Source of the DNA: Mycobacterium paraseoulense
GTDB taxonomy: Bacteria > Actinomycetota > Actinomycetes > Mycobacteriales > Mycobacteriaceae
Direction: 5' to 3'
Assembly: GCF_010731655.1 (NCBI RefSeq)
Contig: NZ_AP022619.1
Location: 3,162,001 to 3,226,000, forward strand
DNA length: 64,000 bases
Shown: positions 54,939 to 63,249 of the stretch, piece by piece
Position numbering within the stretch: position 1 is the stretch's first letter
Layout: each line of letters opens with the position of its first letter
Notes under the pieces: model-generated
What the model saw: the letters and a program-made list of their open reading frames with translations, nothing else
Databases searched by the model: none
What the model was told of the DNA's origin: nothing
Made by a program: the position numbers and the translations under genes

Positions 54939-57191
54939 ATGACCGACAACACCCCGGATATCCCGCTGGGGTCGTGGCTGGCCGACTTGTCCGACGAGCG
55001 GCTGATCCGCCTGCTAGCGCTGCGGCCGGACCTCGCCCAGCCGCCGCCCGGCAGCATCGCCGCGCTGGCCGCCCGCGCGCAGGCCCGCCAGTCGGTCAAG
55101 GCCGCCACCGACGAGCTCGACTTCCTGCGGCTCGCGGTGCTCGACGCGCTGCTGGTGCTGCAGGCCGACGCCACTCCGGTGCCGACGGCGAAACTGCTGG
55201 CCCTGATCGGTGAACGAGCTCCGGAGTCCGACCTGCTGGCGGCCTTGGACGACCTCCGGGAGCGCGCCCTGGTCTGGGGCGATGCCGCGCTGCGCGTCGC
55301 ACCCGACGCCGGCACCGCGCTGCCGTGGCACCCGGGCCAGGTCACCCTCGAGGACGCCTCCCGCACCGGCGAGCAGATCGCCGGCCTCATCGACGAGTTG
55401 AACCAGGCGCAGCTCGACGTGCTGGACAAGCTCCTCGAGGGTTCCCCGATGGGGCGCACCCGTGACGCCGCGCCCGGCGCCCCCGTGGACCGGCCGGTGC
55501 CCCAGCTGCTGGCGATGGGTCTGTTGCGCCGCATCGACGCCGAGACGGTGATATTGCCGCGCCACGTCGGGCAGGTGCTGCGCGGCGAACAGCCCGGGCC
55601 CATGCGGCTGACGGCACCCGACCCGGTGGTGTCGACCACCACCGCCGACGACGTCGACGCGGTGGCGGCCGGGGCCACCATCGACCTATTGCGAGAACTC
55701 GACGTCCTGCTCGAAACGCTGGCCGCCGCACCGGTTTCCGAGCTGCGCAGCGGCGGGCTGGGTATCCGCGACGTCAAGCGGCTCAGCAAGTCGACCGGCA
55801 TCGACGAGTCGCGCCTGGGGTTGCTTCTCGAGGTGGCGGCCGCAGCCGGCTTGATCGCGAGCGGGATGCCCGACCCGGAACCGGCCACCGGCGAGGCGCC
55901 GTACTGGGCGCCGACGGTGGCCACCGACCGGTTCACGTCGATGCCGACCGCCGAGCGCTGGCAGCTGCTGGCCAGCAGTTGGCTCGACCTGCCCAGCCGG
56001 CCGGCCCTGATCGGAACCCGCGGACCCGACGCCAAACCCTATGGCGCCCTTACGGATGCGTTGTACTCGACTGCCGCGCCGCTGGACCGTCGGCTGTTGC
56101 TGGGCACGCTGGCCGAATTGCCGCCGGGCGCGGGGGTCAACGCGGTCGAAGCGTCGGCGGCGCTCATCTGGCGGCGGCCACGCTGGGCCAAGCGGCTGCA
56201 GCCCGGCCCGGTGGGTGATCTGCTGGCCGAGAGCCAAGCGCTGGGGCTGGTGGGACGCGGTGCGCTCAGCACGGCCGGCCGAGTCCTGCTGCACGAAGAC
56301 GCCCAGTCCGCAGTCGACGCCATGGCGCGGGCCCTGCCCAAACCGATCGATTACTTCCTCATCCAGGCCGACCTGACCGTGGTGGTACCCGGCCCGCTGC
56401 AGCGCGACCTGGCCGAGCAGCTGGCCGCGGTGGCGACCGTCGAGTCGGCCGGCACCGCGATGGTGTATCGCATCAGCGAGCAGACGATCCGGCATGCCCT
56501 CGACGTCGGAAAGACCAGCGACTGGATGCACGCCCTGTTCGCCAGGCATTCCAAAACGCCCGTCCCGCAGGGCCTGACCTATCTCATCGACGATGTCGCA
56601 CGCCGGCACGGCCAGCTGCGGATCGGCATGGCGGCTTCGTTCGTACGGTGCGAGGACCCGGCCCTGCTGGCCCAGGCCGTGGCCGCGCCCGCCACCGAAG
56701 GGGTGCAACTGCGCGCCCTGGCGCCGACGGTCGCGGTATCCCCCGCGCCGATCGGCGAGGTGCTGGTCGCGTTGCGGGCGGCGGGCTTCGCCCCCGCGGC
56801 CGAGGACTCGACCGGCGCGATCGTCGACGTCCGTCCCCGGGGGGCTCGCGTGCCCGCGCCGCAGCAGCGGCGGTCCTACCGCCCGATGCCGCGCCCCAAC
56901 AGCGAGAGCCTCAACGCCGTGGTCGCGGTGCTGCGCAAGGTGACGGCCGCGCCGTTCGGCAACATTCGCGTCGACCCGGCTGTGACGATGTCGTTGTTGC
57001 AGCGCGCGGCCAGGGAACAAGACACGCTGGTGATCGGTTATCTGGATGCCGCCGGCGTCGCCACCCAGCGGGTCGTGTCGCCGATCACCGTCCGGGGCGG
57101 CCAGCTGACCGCCTTCGACTCGGCCTCGGGGCGGCTGCGTGACTTCGCCATCCACCGCATCACGTCCGTGGTGTCGGCCAACGGCCGATAA
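54939..57191 (+). CDS. helicase C-terminal-associated domain protein (Rv0862c-like)
   Basis: A 750-residue actinobacterial protein. It starts with a winged-helix-like region (IPLGSWLADLSDERLIRLLALRPDLAQPP). The C-terminal part (about residues 480-750) carries the helicase C-terminal-associated (XPB/Ssl2-like) domain with DYFLIQADLTVVVPGPL and a final WYL-like stretch (RAAREQDTLVIGYLDAAG). It is adjacent to the XPB helicase gene and probably works with it in DNA repair or transcription-coupled processes (inference). TACGCT at 54925-54930, eight bases before the ATG, suggests leaderless transcription; no Shine-Dalgarno sequence is present. Confidence 0.88.
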   Translation: MTDNTPDIPLGSWLADLSDERLIRLLALRPDLAQPPPGSIAALAARAQARQSVKAATDELDFLRLAVLDALLVLQADATPVPTAKLLALIGERAPESDLLAALDDLRERALVWGDAALRVAPDAGTALPWHPGQVTLEDASRTGEQIAGLIDELNQAQLDVLDKLLEGSPMGRTRDAAPGAPVDRPVPQLLAMGLLRRIDAETVILPRHVGQVLRGEQPGPMRLTAPDPVVSTTTADDVDAVAAGATIDLLRELDVLLETLAAAPVSELRSGGLGIRDVKRLSKSTGIDESRLGLLLEVAAAAGLIASGMPDPEPATGEAPYWAPTVATDRFTSMPTAERWQLLASSWLDLPSRPALIGTRGPDAKPYGALTDALYSTAAPLDRRLLLGTLAELPPGAGVNAVEASAALIWRRPRWAKRLQPGPVGDLLAESQALGLVGRGALSTAGRVLLHEDAQSAVDAMARALPKPIDYFLIQADLTVVVPGPLQRDLAEQLAAVATVESAGTAMVYRISEQTIRHALDVGKTSDWMHALFARHSKTPVPQGLTYLIDDVARRHGQLRIGMAASFVRCEDPALLAQAVAAPATEGVQLRALAPTVAVSPAPIGEVLVALRAAGFAPAAEDSTGAIVDVRPRGARVPAPQQRRSYRPMPRPNSESLNAVVAVLRKVTAAPFGNIRVDPAVTMSLLQRAAREQDTLVIGYLDAAGVATQRVVSPITVRGGQLTAFDSASGRLRDFAIHRITSVVSANGR

Positions 57192-57232
57192 TGGATGGCT
57201 GATGCGGCGAGAAACGAGGAGGAGCTGCGCCC

Positions 57233-58882
57233 TTGACTGACGGCCCGTTGATTGTGCAGTCCGATAAGACGGTGCTGCTCGAGGTCGACCACGAGCTGGC
57301 CGGTGCCGCGCGTGCCGCCATCGCACCGTTCGCCGAGCTCGAGCGCGCGCCCGAGCACGTGCACACCTACCGGATCACGCCGTTGGCGCTGTGGAATGCC
57401 CGCGCCGCCGGCCACGACGCCGAACAAGTGGTGGACGCGCTGGTCAGTTTCTCGCGCTACGCGGTGCCCCAGCCGCTGCTGGTCGACATCGTCGACACCA
57501 TGGCCCGCTATGGCCGCCTGCAGCTGGTCAAACACCCGGCGCACGGCCTCACGCTGCTCAGCGTGGACCGCGCGGTGCTCGAGGAGGTGCTACGCAACAA
57601 GAAGATCGCCCCCATGCTCGGCGCCCGCATCGACGAGGACACCGTCGTCGTGCACCCCAGCGAGCGCGGCCGCGTCAAGCAGATGCTGCTCAAGATCGGC
57701 TGGCCCGCAGAGGATCTCGCGGGTTACGTGGACGGCGAGGCACACCCGATCAGCCTCGCGCAGGACGGCTGGCACCTGCGCGACTACCAGCAGATGGCCA
57801 CCGACTCGTTCTGGTCCGGCGGGTCCGGGGTGGTGGTGCTCCCGTGCGGGGCGGGCAAGACGCTGGTGGGTGCGGCCGCGATGGCGAAGGCCAGCGCGAC
57901 GACGCTGATCCTGGTCACCAACATCGTCGCGGCGCGGCAATGGAAGCGCGAACTGGTGGCCCGCACCTCGCTGACCGAGGACGAGGTCGGCGAATATTCC
58001 GGAGAGCGCAAGGAGATTCGGCCCGTCACCATCTCGACGTATCAGATGATCACCCGCCGCACCAAGGGCGAGTACCGGCATCTCGAGCTCTTCGACAGCC
58101 GCGACTGGGGGCTGATCATCTACGACGAGGTCCACCTGCTGCCGGCACCGGTGTTCCGGATGACCGCCGACCTGCAATCCAAGCGGCGCCTGGGCCTGAC
58201 GGCCACTCTGGTCCGCGAGGACGGCCGCGAGGGCGACGTGTTCTCCCTGATCGGCCCGAAGCGTTACGACGCGCCGTGGAAGGACATCGAGGCCCAGGGC
58301 TGGATCGCGCCGGCCGAGTGCGTCGAGGTGCGGGTCACCATGACCGACAACGAGCGGATGATGTACGCCACCGCAGAACCCGAAGAGCGCTACAAGCTTT
58401 GCTCGACGGCGCATTCCAAGATCGCGGTGGTCAAGTCGATTCTGGACAAGCACCCGGGCGAACAGACGCTGGTGATCGGCGCCTACCTCGACCAGCTCGA
58501 CGAGCTCGGTGCCGAGCTGGACGCCCCGGTGATCCAGGGGTCGACGCGGACCAAGGAACGCGAAGAGCTGTTCGACGCGTTCCGTCGCGGCGAGGTGTCC
58601 ACCTTGGTGGTGTCCAAGGTCGCCAACTTCTCCATCGACTTACCGGAAGCCTCTGTGGCGGTTCAGGTTTCGGGAACCTTCGGGTCTCGCCAAGAGGAGG
58701 CGCAACGGCTGGGCCGGCTGCTGCGCCCCAAGTCGGACGGTGGCGGCGCCATCTTCTACTCCGTGGTGGCCCGCGACAGCCTGGACGCCGAGTACGCGGC
58801 GCACCGTCAGCGCTTCCTCGCCGAGCAGGGTTACGGCTACATCATCCGCGACGCGGACGACCTGCTGGGACCGGCGATCTAG
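57233..58882 (+). CDS. ercc3: XPB/Ssl2-type superfamily 2 DNA helicase (ercc3-like)
   Basis: A 549-residue 3'-5' DNA helicase related to archaeal and eukaryotic XPB. An N-terminal damage-recognition domain (1-180) precedes Walker A LPCGAGKT (203-210), DEVH in IIYDEVHLLP, the RED motif in LVREDGREGD and helicase motif VI QRLGRLLRPK. It unwinds DNA, probably in repair. A TTG start at 57233 is supported by GAGGAGGAG about nine bases upstream. It follows the Rv0862c-like gene by 41 bases, likely in one transcript. Confidence 0.94.
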   Translation: MTDGPLIVQSDKTVLLEVDHELAGAARAAIAPFAELERAPEHVHTYRITPLALWNARAAGHDAEQVVDALVSFSRYAVPQPLLVDIVDTMARYGRLQLVKHPAHGLTLLSVDRAVLEEVLRNKKIAPMLGARIDEDTVVVHPSERGRVKQMLLKIGWPAEDLAGYVDGEAHPISLAQDGWHLRDYQQMATDSFWSGGSGVVVLPCGAGKTLVGAAAMAKASATTLILVTNIVAARQWKRELVARTSLTEDEVGEYSGERKEIRPVTISTYQMITRRTKGEYRHLELFDSRDWGLIIYDEVHLLPAPVFRMTADLQSKRRLGLTATLVREDGREGDVFSLIGPKRYDAPWKDIEAQGWIAPAECVEVRVTMTDNERMMYATAEPEERYKLCSTAHSKIAVVKSILDKHPGEQTLVIGAYLDQLDELGAELDAPVIQGSTRTKEREELFDAFRRGEVSTLVVSKVANFSIDLPEASVAVQVSGTFGSRQEEAQRLGRLLRPKSDGGGAIFYSVVARDSLDAEYAAHRQRFLAEQGYGYIIRDADDLLGPAI

Positions 58883-58922
58883 ACGAAAGCCCTATGCCCC
58901 GGGGTGGCGGCGCGGTGGCGAA

Positions 58923-60068
58923 TTAAAGCGACAGCATGGTCGCCGAGGCGGTGCCCGGCGCGCCGTACACCTGAGCCAGGCCGACGCGCGGGTTGCCGGG
59001 CACCTGACGCTCGCCCGCCTCACCGCGCAACTGACGCACCAGTTCGTGCATCTGCCGCAGCCCCGACGCCCCGATCGGCTCGCCGTTGGCGATCAACCCG
59101 CCGTCGGTGTTGACCGGCATCGAGCCGTGAATCTCGGTCGCGCCGTCGGCCACCAACTTCTCCTGCTCGCCGTCGGCGCACAAGCCGGTCTCGGCCATGT
59201 GGATCACCTCGGCGCCGGCGTCGGTGTCCTGCAGTTGCGCGACATCGACGTCCTCGGGCCCGATGCCCGCTGCCTCGTAGGCGGCCCTGGCGGCGTACAC
59301 CGTGGGTGAGGCGTCCTCGTCCAGCGGGGCCGACGTCGCATGCACCTCGTAGGCGCCGTACCGCCGGGTGCGGATCTCGCAGGCACGCACGTACACCGGC
59401 TTGTCGGTGAACTTGTGCGCCATGTCGGCGCGGCACATGATCACCGCCGCGGCGCCCTCGTCGGGGGCGCAGAACATGTACTGGGTCAGCGGGTAGTTCA
59501 GCACCGTCGAGTTGAGGATCTCGTCCTCGGGAATCGGCTTGCGCCGGAACGCGTTCGGGTTCAGCGCACCGTTGCGGAAGTTCTTGGCCGCCACCTTGGC
59601 CAGCGTCGCCTGCGAGATGTGGTGGTCGTGGAGGTACTTGTTGGCCTTCATGCCGAAGAACTTGGTGGTGACGAACTGCCCGTTCTCGCCGTACCAGCGC
59701 GGCAAGCCCAGACAGGACGGTTCGTCGGTGAAGGCACCGCGCGGATGCTTGTCCATGCCGATGGCGATGCCGAGGTCATACTTGCCCAGCCGGATGGTGT
59801 CGGCGGTCTGCTGGATCGCGCTGGCCGCGGTCGCGCAGGCGTTGAAGACGTTGGTAAAGGTGATGCCGGTCAGCCCGACGAGCCGCGTCACGGCGTCGGG
59901 GTTGGAGATCTCGTGGCTGCCGCCGAAACCGAACTGGATGTCTCTCCAGGACACGCCGGCGTCCTGCAGCGCGGACTGGACGGCCTCGGCGCCCATCTGC
60001 ATGCACGTTTTGTCGAATCGGCCGAACGGGTGCAGGCCCACGCCGATGATGGCGACATCGTTGGTCAT
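58923..60068 (-). CDS. thiolase-fold protein without usual catalytic histidines (Ltp2-like)
   Basis: A 381-residue SCP2-thiolase-like protein. The cysteine position is kept (FNACATAASAI), but the usual HDCF histidine is replaced in LQDTDAGAEVIH and the GHP motif reads NGEPIGASG, with Glu in place of His. This pattern occurs in Ltp2-type aldolases, which act with a DUF35 partner in retro-aldol cleavage of steroid side-chain CoA esters (family knowledge). A DUF35 gene lies 17 bases upstream, so an aldolase or lyase complex is more likely than a thiolase. Confidence 0.88.
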   Translation of the reverse strand: MTNDVAIIGVGLHPFGRFDKTCMQMGAEAVQSALQDAGVSWRDIQFGFGGSHEISNPDAVTRLVGLTGITFTNVFNACATAASAIQQTADTIRLGKYDLGIAIGMDKHPRGAFTDEPSCLGLPRWYGENGQFVTTKFFGMKANKYLHDHHISQATLAKVAAKNFRNGALNPNAFRRKPIPEDEILNSTVLNYPLTQYMFCAPDEGAAAVIMCRADMAHKFTDKPVYVRACEIRTRRYGAYEVHATSAPLDEDASPTVYAARAAYEAAGIGPEDVDVAQLQDTDAGAEVIHMAETGLCADGEQEKLVADGATEIHGSMPVNTDGGLIANGEPIGASGLRQMHELVRQLRGEAGERQVPGNPRVGLAQVYGAPGTASATMLSL

Positions 60069-60085
60069 CGCTCTCTCCTTATGCC

Positions 60086-60502
60086 TTACGCGACCGGCCG
60101 GAACGCGAACGTCATGATTTCGGCGCCCTCTTCGTCAGTCGTGAGCGGCACCATGGTGAGCTCGACCTCCTGCCCGAATTGCAGCTTGGCAGGGTCGTTC
60201 TCGGTCAACCGGCCCTCGACCCGGATCACGTCGTCGAGCTGGACCAGCCCCACCCCGAACGGGACGAAGTCCTTGCCGGTCGGACCGGCGTAGGGCGCCC
60301 CGGGCGGAAAGCCCTGGGTGGTCCACGCGACCAGGGTTCCGCGGCGCGGGAGCAACACGTCGGTCATCTCACCGACACTGCACCGCGGGCACCACTGCTG
60401 CACCGGGAAGGTGGTGGCGCCGCAACTGCCGCATCGGCTGCCGATCAGCTGTGGGCTGTCATCGGGCCAGGTCGAGATCTCGGGGGCGAGTGCCTTTTGC
60501 AT
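60086..60502 (-). CDS. DUF35 Zn-ribbon/OB-fold acyl-CoA-binding protein
   Basis: A 138-residue DUF35 protein. An N-terminal zinc ribbon (CGSCGATTFPVQQWCPRC) is followed by an OB-fold (GTLVAWTTQGFPPGAPYAGP, VPFGVGLVQLDD). Such proteins pair with thiolase-fold aldolases or hydratases and bind the CoA ester. The ATG at 60500-60502 has GGAGG eight bases upstream; a GTG at 60526 lies before that ribosome site and is rejected. It precedes the Ltp2-like gene in one operon. Confidence 0.92.
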   Translation of the reverse strand: MQKALAPEISTWPDDSPQLIGSRCGSCGATTFPVQQWCPRCSVGEMTDVLLPRRGTLVAWTTQGFPPGAPYAGPTGKDFVPFGVGLVQLDDVIRVEGRLTENDPAKLQFGQEVELTMVPLTTDEEGAEIMTFAFRPVA

Positions 60503-60633
60503 CGGGGATCCTCCAGAAGCGTCCACGGGCCGCCAACAGAATGTTGCTCACTGAACCGTATAACAGCTTTCCGAAAAGTGGAAACCGCATTCTCATCCGT
60601 GGCACCGCGGCCGGTAGGCACCTCACGGAGCGA

Positions 60634-60639
60634 TATCTT
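60634..60639 (+). promoter_or_regulatory. -10 box of a leaderless ABM-domain transcript
   Basis: TATCTT fits TAnnnT and ends seven bases before the ATG at 60647, with no Shine-Dalgarno sequence. Confidence 0.45.
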
Positions 60640-60646
60640 GGGCGGC

Positions 60647-60940
60647 ATGCCAGTCACGGTGATACTCGAATTGAAGTTCAAGCCCGACGAGGTGTCGCAG
60701 GCGCGCGACGTCATGGGCCGGGCGTTGCGAGACACCCGGGCGTTCGCCGGCAACCTCGGCACCGACGTGCTCGTCGACGAGGACGACGAGGCCCACTGGC
60801 TGATCTATGAACTGTGGGACACGGTCGAGCACGACGAGGCCTATCGCGCGTTTCGTGCCGGCGAGGGCAAGCTGACCGAATTGCCGCCGCTGCTGGCCGA
60901 GCCGCCCGTCAAGAAGAGGTACACCACCTCCGACATCTGA
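60647..60940 (+). CDS. antibiotic biosynthesis monooxygenase (ABM)-domain protein
   Basis: A 97-residue dimeric ferredoxin-like ABM-fold protein: VTVILELKFKPDEVSQARDVMGRALRDTRAF, then VLVDEDDEAHWLIYELWDTVEHDEAY. Members are small monooxygenases, haem-degrading enzymes or quinol monooxygenases, and many have unknown roles. No haem-ligand pattern is evident. The start is the ATG at 60647, after a leaderless-type promoter. It is divergent from the DUF35 gene and convergent, three bases apart, with the LLM oxidoreductase. Confidence 0.88.
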   Translation: MPVTVILELKFKPDEVSQARDVMGRALRDTRAFAGNLGTDVLVDEDDEAHWLIYELWDTVEHDEAYRAFRAGEGKLTELPPLLAEPPVKKRYTTSDI

Positions 60941-60943
60941 CGG

Positions 60944-61933
60944 CTAGCCGAGGGCCGGAATGACCTCGCGCTCGAACAGCTCGATGCCGGAGCGGTCGTA
61001 CGCGGCCTCGGGGAAATAGCAGATGGCGTATTCGCACCCCAGGTCGCGGAGCTTGGCGATCCGTTCGATCACCTGCTCCGGTGTGCCCGTCGCCGAATCG
61101 GGGCCGCTGCCGGCGGCGAGCATCGCATCGGCGGCCGCCTCGGGCACGTAGCGGACCACGCGGTCGCGGACGCGCCGTAGCCGGTCCTTGACGTCGGCGT
61201 CCGAGGTTCCGACGACGGCGTTGAAGTTGGCCGACCGCACGATGGCATCGAAGTCGGTGCCCAGCTGCCGGCAGTGCTGCGCAAGCACTTCCGACTTGTG
61301 GGCAAAGGCTTCGGGTTCCGGCGTGAAGTTGGTGTAGTGCGCGTATTTCGCGGCGATGCGCAGGGTAACTTTTTCACCGCCGCCGGCGATCCACAACGGT
61401 ATACCGTTGTCCTGCAGCGGCTTCGGGGCAACGATAGCCCCGTCGACCTGGTAGTGCTTGCCATCGAAGCTGACCTTGCCGTCGCGCCAGGCGGCCCGCA
61501 TGATTTGCACGCCCTCGTCTAGCCGGCCCAGCCGCACGCCGGCCGACGGGAAACCGTAACCGTAAGCGCGCCACTCGTGTTCGTACCACCCGCCGCCGAT
61601 GCCCATCTGGATCCGGCCACCGGAGACGATGTCGGCGGTCGCCGCGACCTTGGCCAGGTATACCGGATTCCGGTAGCTCATCGCGGTGCACATCTGGCCG
61701 AGTTTGATCCGCGAGGTGACCGCCCCGTAGGCGGCCATCAGCGACCACGCCTCGTGGGTGGCTTCGCCCGTCGGCATCGGGACGGTGTGGAAATGGTCGT
61801 AGACCCACAGCGAGTCCCACGCGCCGTTGTCGGCATAGACGGCCAGGTCGCGCATCACCGCCCAGTGCTTCTTCGGCTCGATGTCGACCAGATCCATTCG
61901 CCAGCCTTGCGGGATGAAGAGACCGAAGCGCAT
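60944..61933 (-). CDS. LLM-class (F420-dependent-type) oxidoreductase
   Basis: A 329-residue TIM-barrel luciferase-like monooxygenase family protein. The motifs FGLFIPQGW (strand 1), LWVYDHFHTVP and GRIQMGIGGGWYEHEWRAYGYGFPSAGVRLGRLDEGVQI are typical of actinobacterial F420-dependent members. It probably uses F420H2 or FMNH2 to reduce or oxygenate an unknown substrate. The ATG at 61931-61933 is the first in-frame start. It is monocistronic, with 74 bases to the divergent FAD monooxygenase. Confidence 0.9.
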   Translation of the reverse strand: MRFGLFIPQGWRMDLVDIEPKKHWAVMRDLAVYADNGAWDSLWVYDHFHTVPMPTGEATHEAWSLMAAYGAVTSRIKLGQMCTAMSYRNPVYLAKVAATADIVSGGRIQMGIGGGWYEHEWRAYGYGFPSAGVRLGRLDEGVQIMRAAWRDGKVSFDGKHYQVDGAIVAPKPLQDNGIPLWIAGGGEKVTLRIAAKYAHYTNFTPEPEAFAHKSEVLAQHCRQLGTDFDAIVRSANFNAVVGTSDADVKDRLRRVRDRVVRYVPEAAADAMLAAGSGPDSATGTPEQVIERIAKLRDLGCEYAICYFPEAAYDRSGIELFEREVIPALG

Positions 61934-62007
61934 AGCGGGACTCTAGCCCGATCGGTCGGGCAGACCCCCGCTAGGCTTACCCATCGTCAAGCAAGCGGGA
62001 GGTCGCC

Positions 62008-63249
62008 GTGCGGGTCCTCGTCTCCGGCGCCAGCATCGCCGGCCCGGTGCTGGCCTACTGGCTGAGCCGTCGCGGCTTCGACGTCACCGTCGTCGAGCGG
62101 GCGCCCACACTGCGCAAGACCGGCGGCCACGCCGTCGACCTGTTCCGCCCCGCCATGGAGATTTCGGCGAGCATGGGCGTCCTGCCCCAGATCGAGGCGC
62201 TCGCCACCGGAACGAACCACATGATCATGCATCGGGAGGGCCGGGCGCGGCCCTTCGAGATCGACCTCACCAAGATCTACGCCGCCACGTCGGACCGGCA
62301 TGTGGAGATCATGCGCGACGACCTCAGCGAGATCTACTACGCCGCCGGCCGCGACGACGTCGAGTACCTGTTCGGCGACTCGATCACCGCGATCGAACAC
62401 GACGGCGAGGTGACGTTCGAGCATGGCCCCGCCCGGCGGTTCGACGTCATCGTCGGCGCCGACGGGCTGCACTCCAACGTCCGGCAGCTGACCTTCGGCG
62501 CGGAAGCCGACCTCACGCGGTTCCTCGGCGGCTATCTGGCGGTGGTGTCGGCGCCCAAGGCGCTCGCCAGCCGCGGCGAGATGACCTGCCACGTCGGTGT
62601 GGGCCGCCTCGCGGGCATCTACACCGCCGAACACCTGGACGACGCGCGCGCGGTCTTCCTGTTCCGCGCCAAGCACGAACTCGATTATGACCATCGGGAT
62701 GCGTTGCAGCAGAAGGATATTCTGCGCGAATCGTTCGCGAACATGCACGAGCAGGTGGACGGTTGGCTCGGCGAGATCGACGACACGCCCGCGTTCTACT
62801 TCGATTCGATCAGCCAGCTGCGGCTGGACAGATGGTCGCGGCGGCGGGTCACCCTGGTCGGTGACGCGGGATACTGCCCCGGGCCCGCGGTGGGCGGCAG
62901 CACCAGCCTTGCGGTGCTCGGCGCCTACGTGCTGGCCGGCGAGCTCGCCGGGGCCGACGGCGACCTCCTGCGCGCGTTCGCGGCCTACGAACTGCAGATG
63001 CGCGAACCGGTGCACCGCAGCCGGGCCTTCGCACGCGGGGCCGCCAGGGGCATCATTCCCGGCTCGCGTCTTGGGGTGTGGGCGTTGACCCGTGGCGCCC
63101 AGCTAGTCTCGCTGCTGCCCGGCTCGCTGTCCCGGGCAGCGGCGAAACTCAACACGAAGGGCGTGCGCATGCACGACTCGATGCCGGTGCCCGACTACGG
63201 CGCCACCGACCCCCACGCCGACGAAGGGAGCTACCGCCGATGGAACTAA
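62008..63249 (+). CDS. FAD-dependent monooxygenase (PHBH-like)
   Basis: A 413-residue group A flavoprotein monooxygenase. The Rossmann motif is VSGASIAGPVLAYWLSRRG (residues 4-22), the DG motif IVGADGLHSNVRQ and the GD motif LVGDAGYCPGPAVGGSTSLA. The family hydroxylates aromatic or polyketide substrates; closest types in actinobacteria are TetX- or rifampicin-monooxygenase-like, with no specific assignment here. The GTG start follows GGGAGG. Its last 10 bases overlap the next LLM gene, so the two are coupled. Confidence 0.9.
   Translation: MRVLVSGASIAGPVLAYWLSRRGFDVTVVERAPTLRKTGGHAVDLFRPAMEISASMGVLPQIEALATGTNHMIMHREGRARPFEIDLTKIYAATSDRHVEIMRDDLSEIYYAAGRDDVEYLFGDSITAIEHDGEVTFEHGPARRFDVIVGADGLHSNVRQLTFGAEADLTRFLGGYLAVVSAPKALASRGEMTCHVGVGRLAGIYTAEHLDDARAVFLFRAKHELDYDHRDALQQKDILRESFANMHEQVDGWLGEIDDTPAFYFDSISQLRLDRWSRRRVTLVGDAGYCPGPAVGGSTSLAVLGAYVLAGELAGADGDLLRAFAAYELQMREPVHRSRAFARGAARGIIPGSRLGVWALTRGAQLVSLLPGSLSRAAAKLNTKGVRMHDSMPVPDYGATDPHADEGSYRRWN

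Noticed and set aside
55686..57326. 546-codon minus-strand frame over the Rv0862c-like gene
   Set aside because: Gln/His/Arg-rich antisense pattern; the plus-strand protein is conserved and adjacent to its helicase partner.
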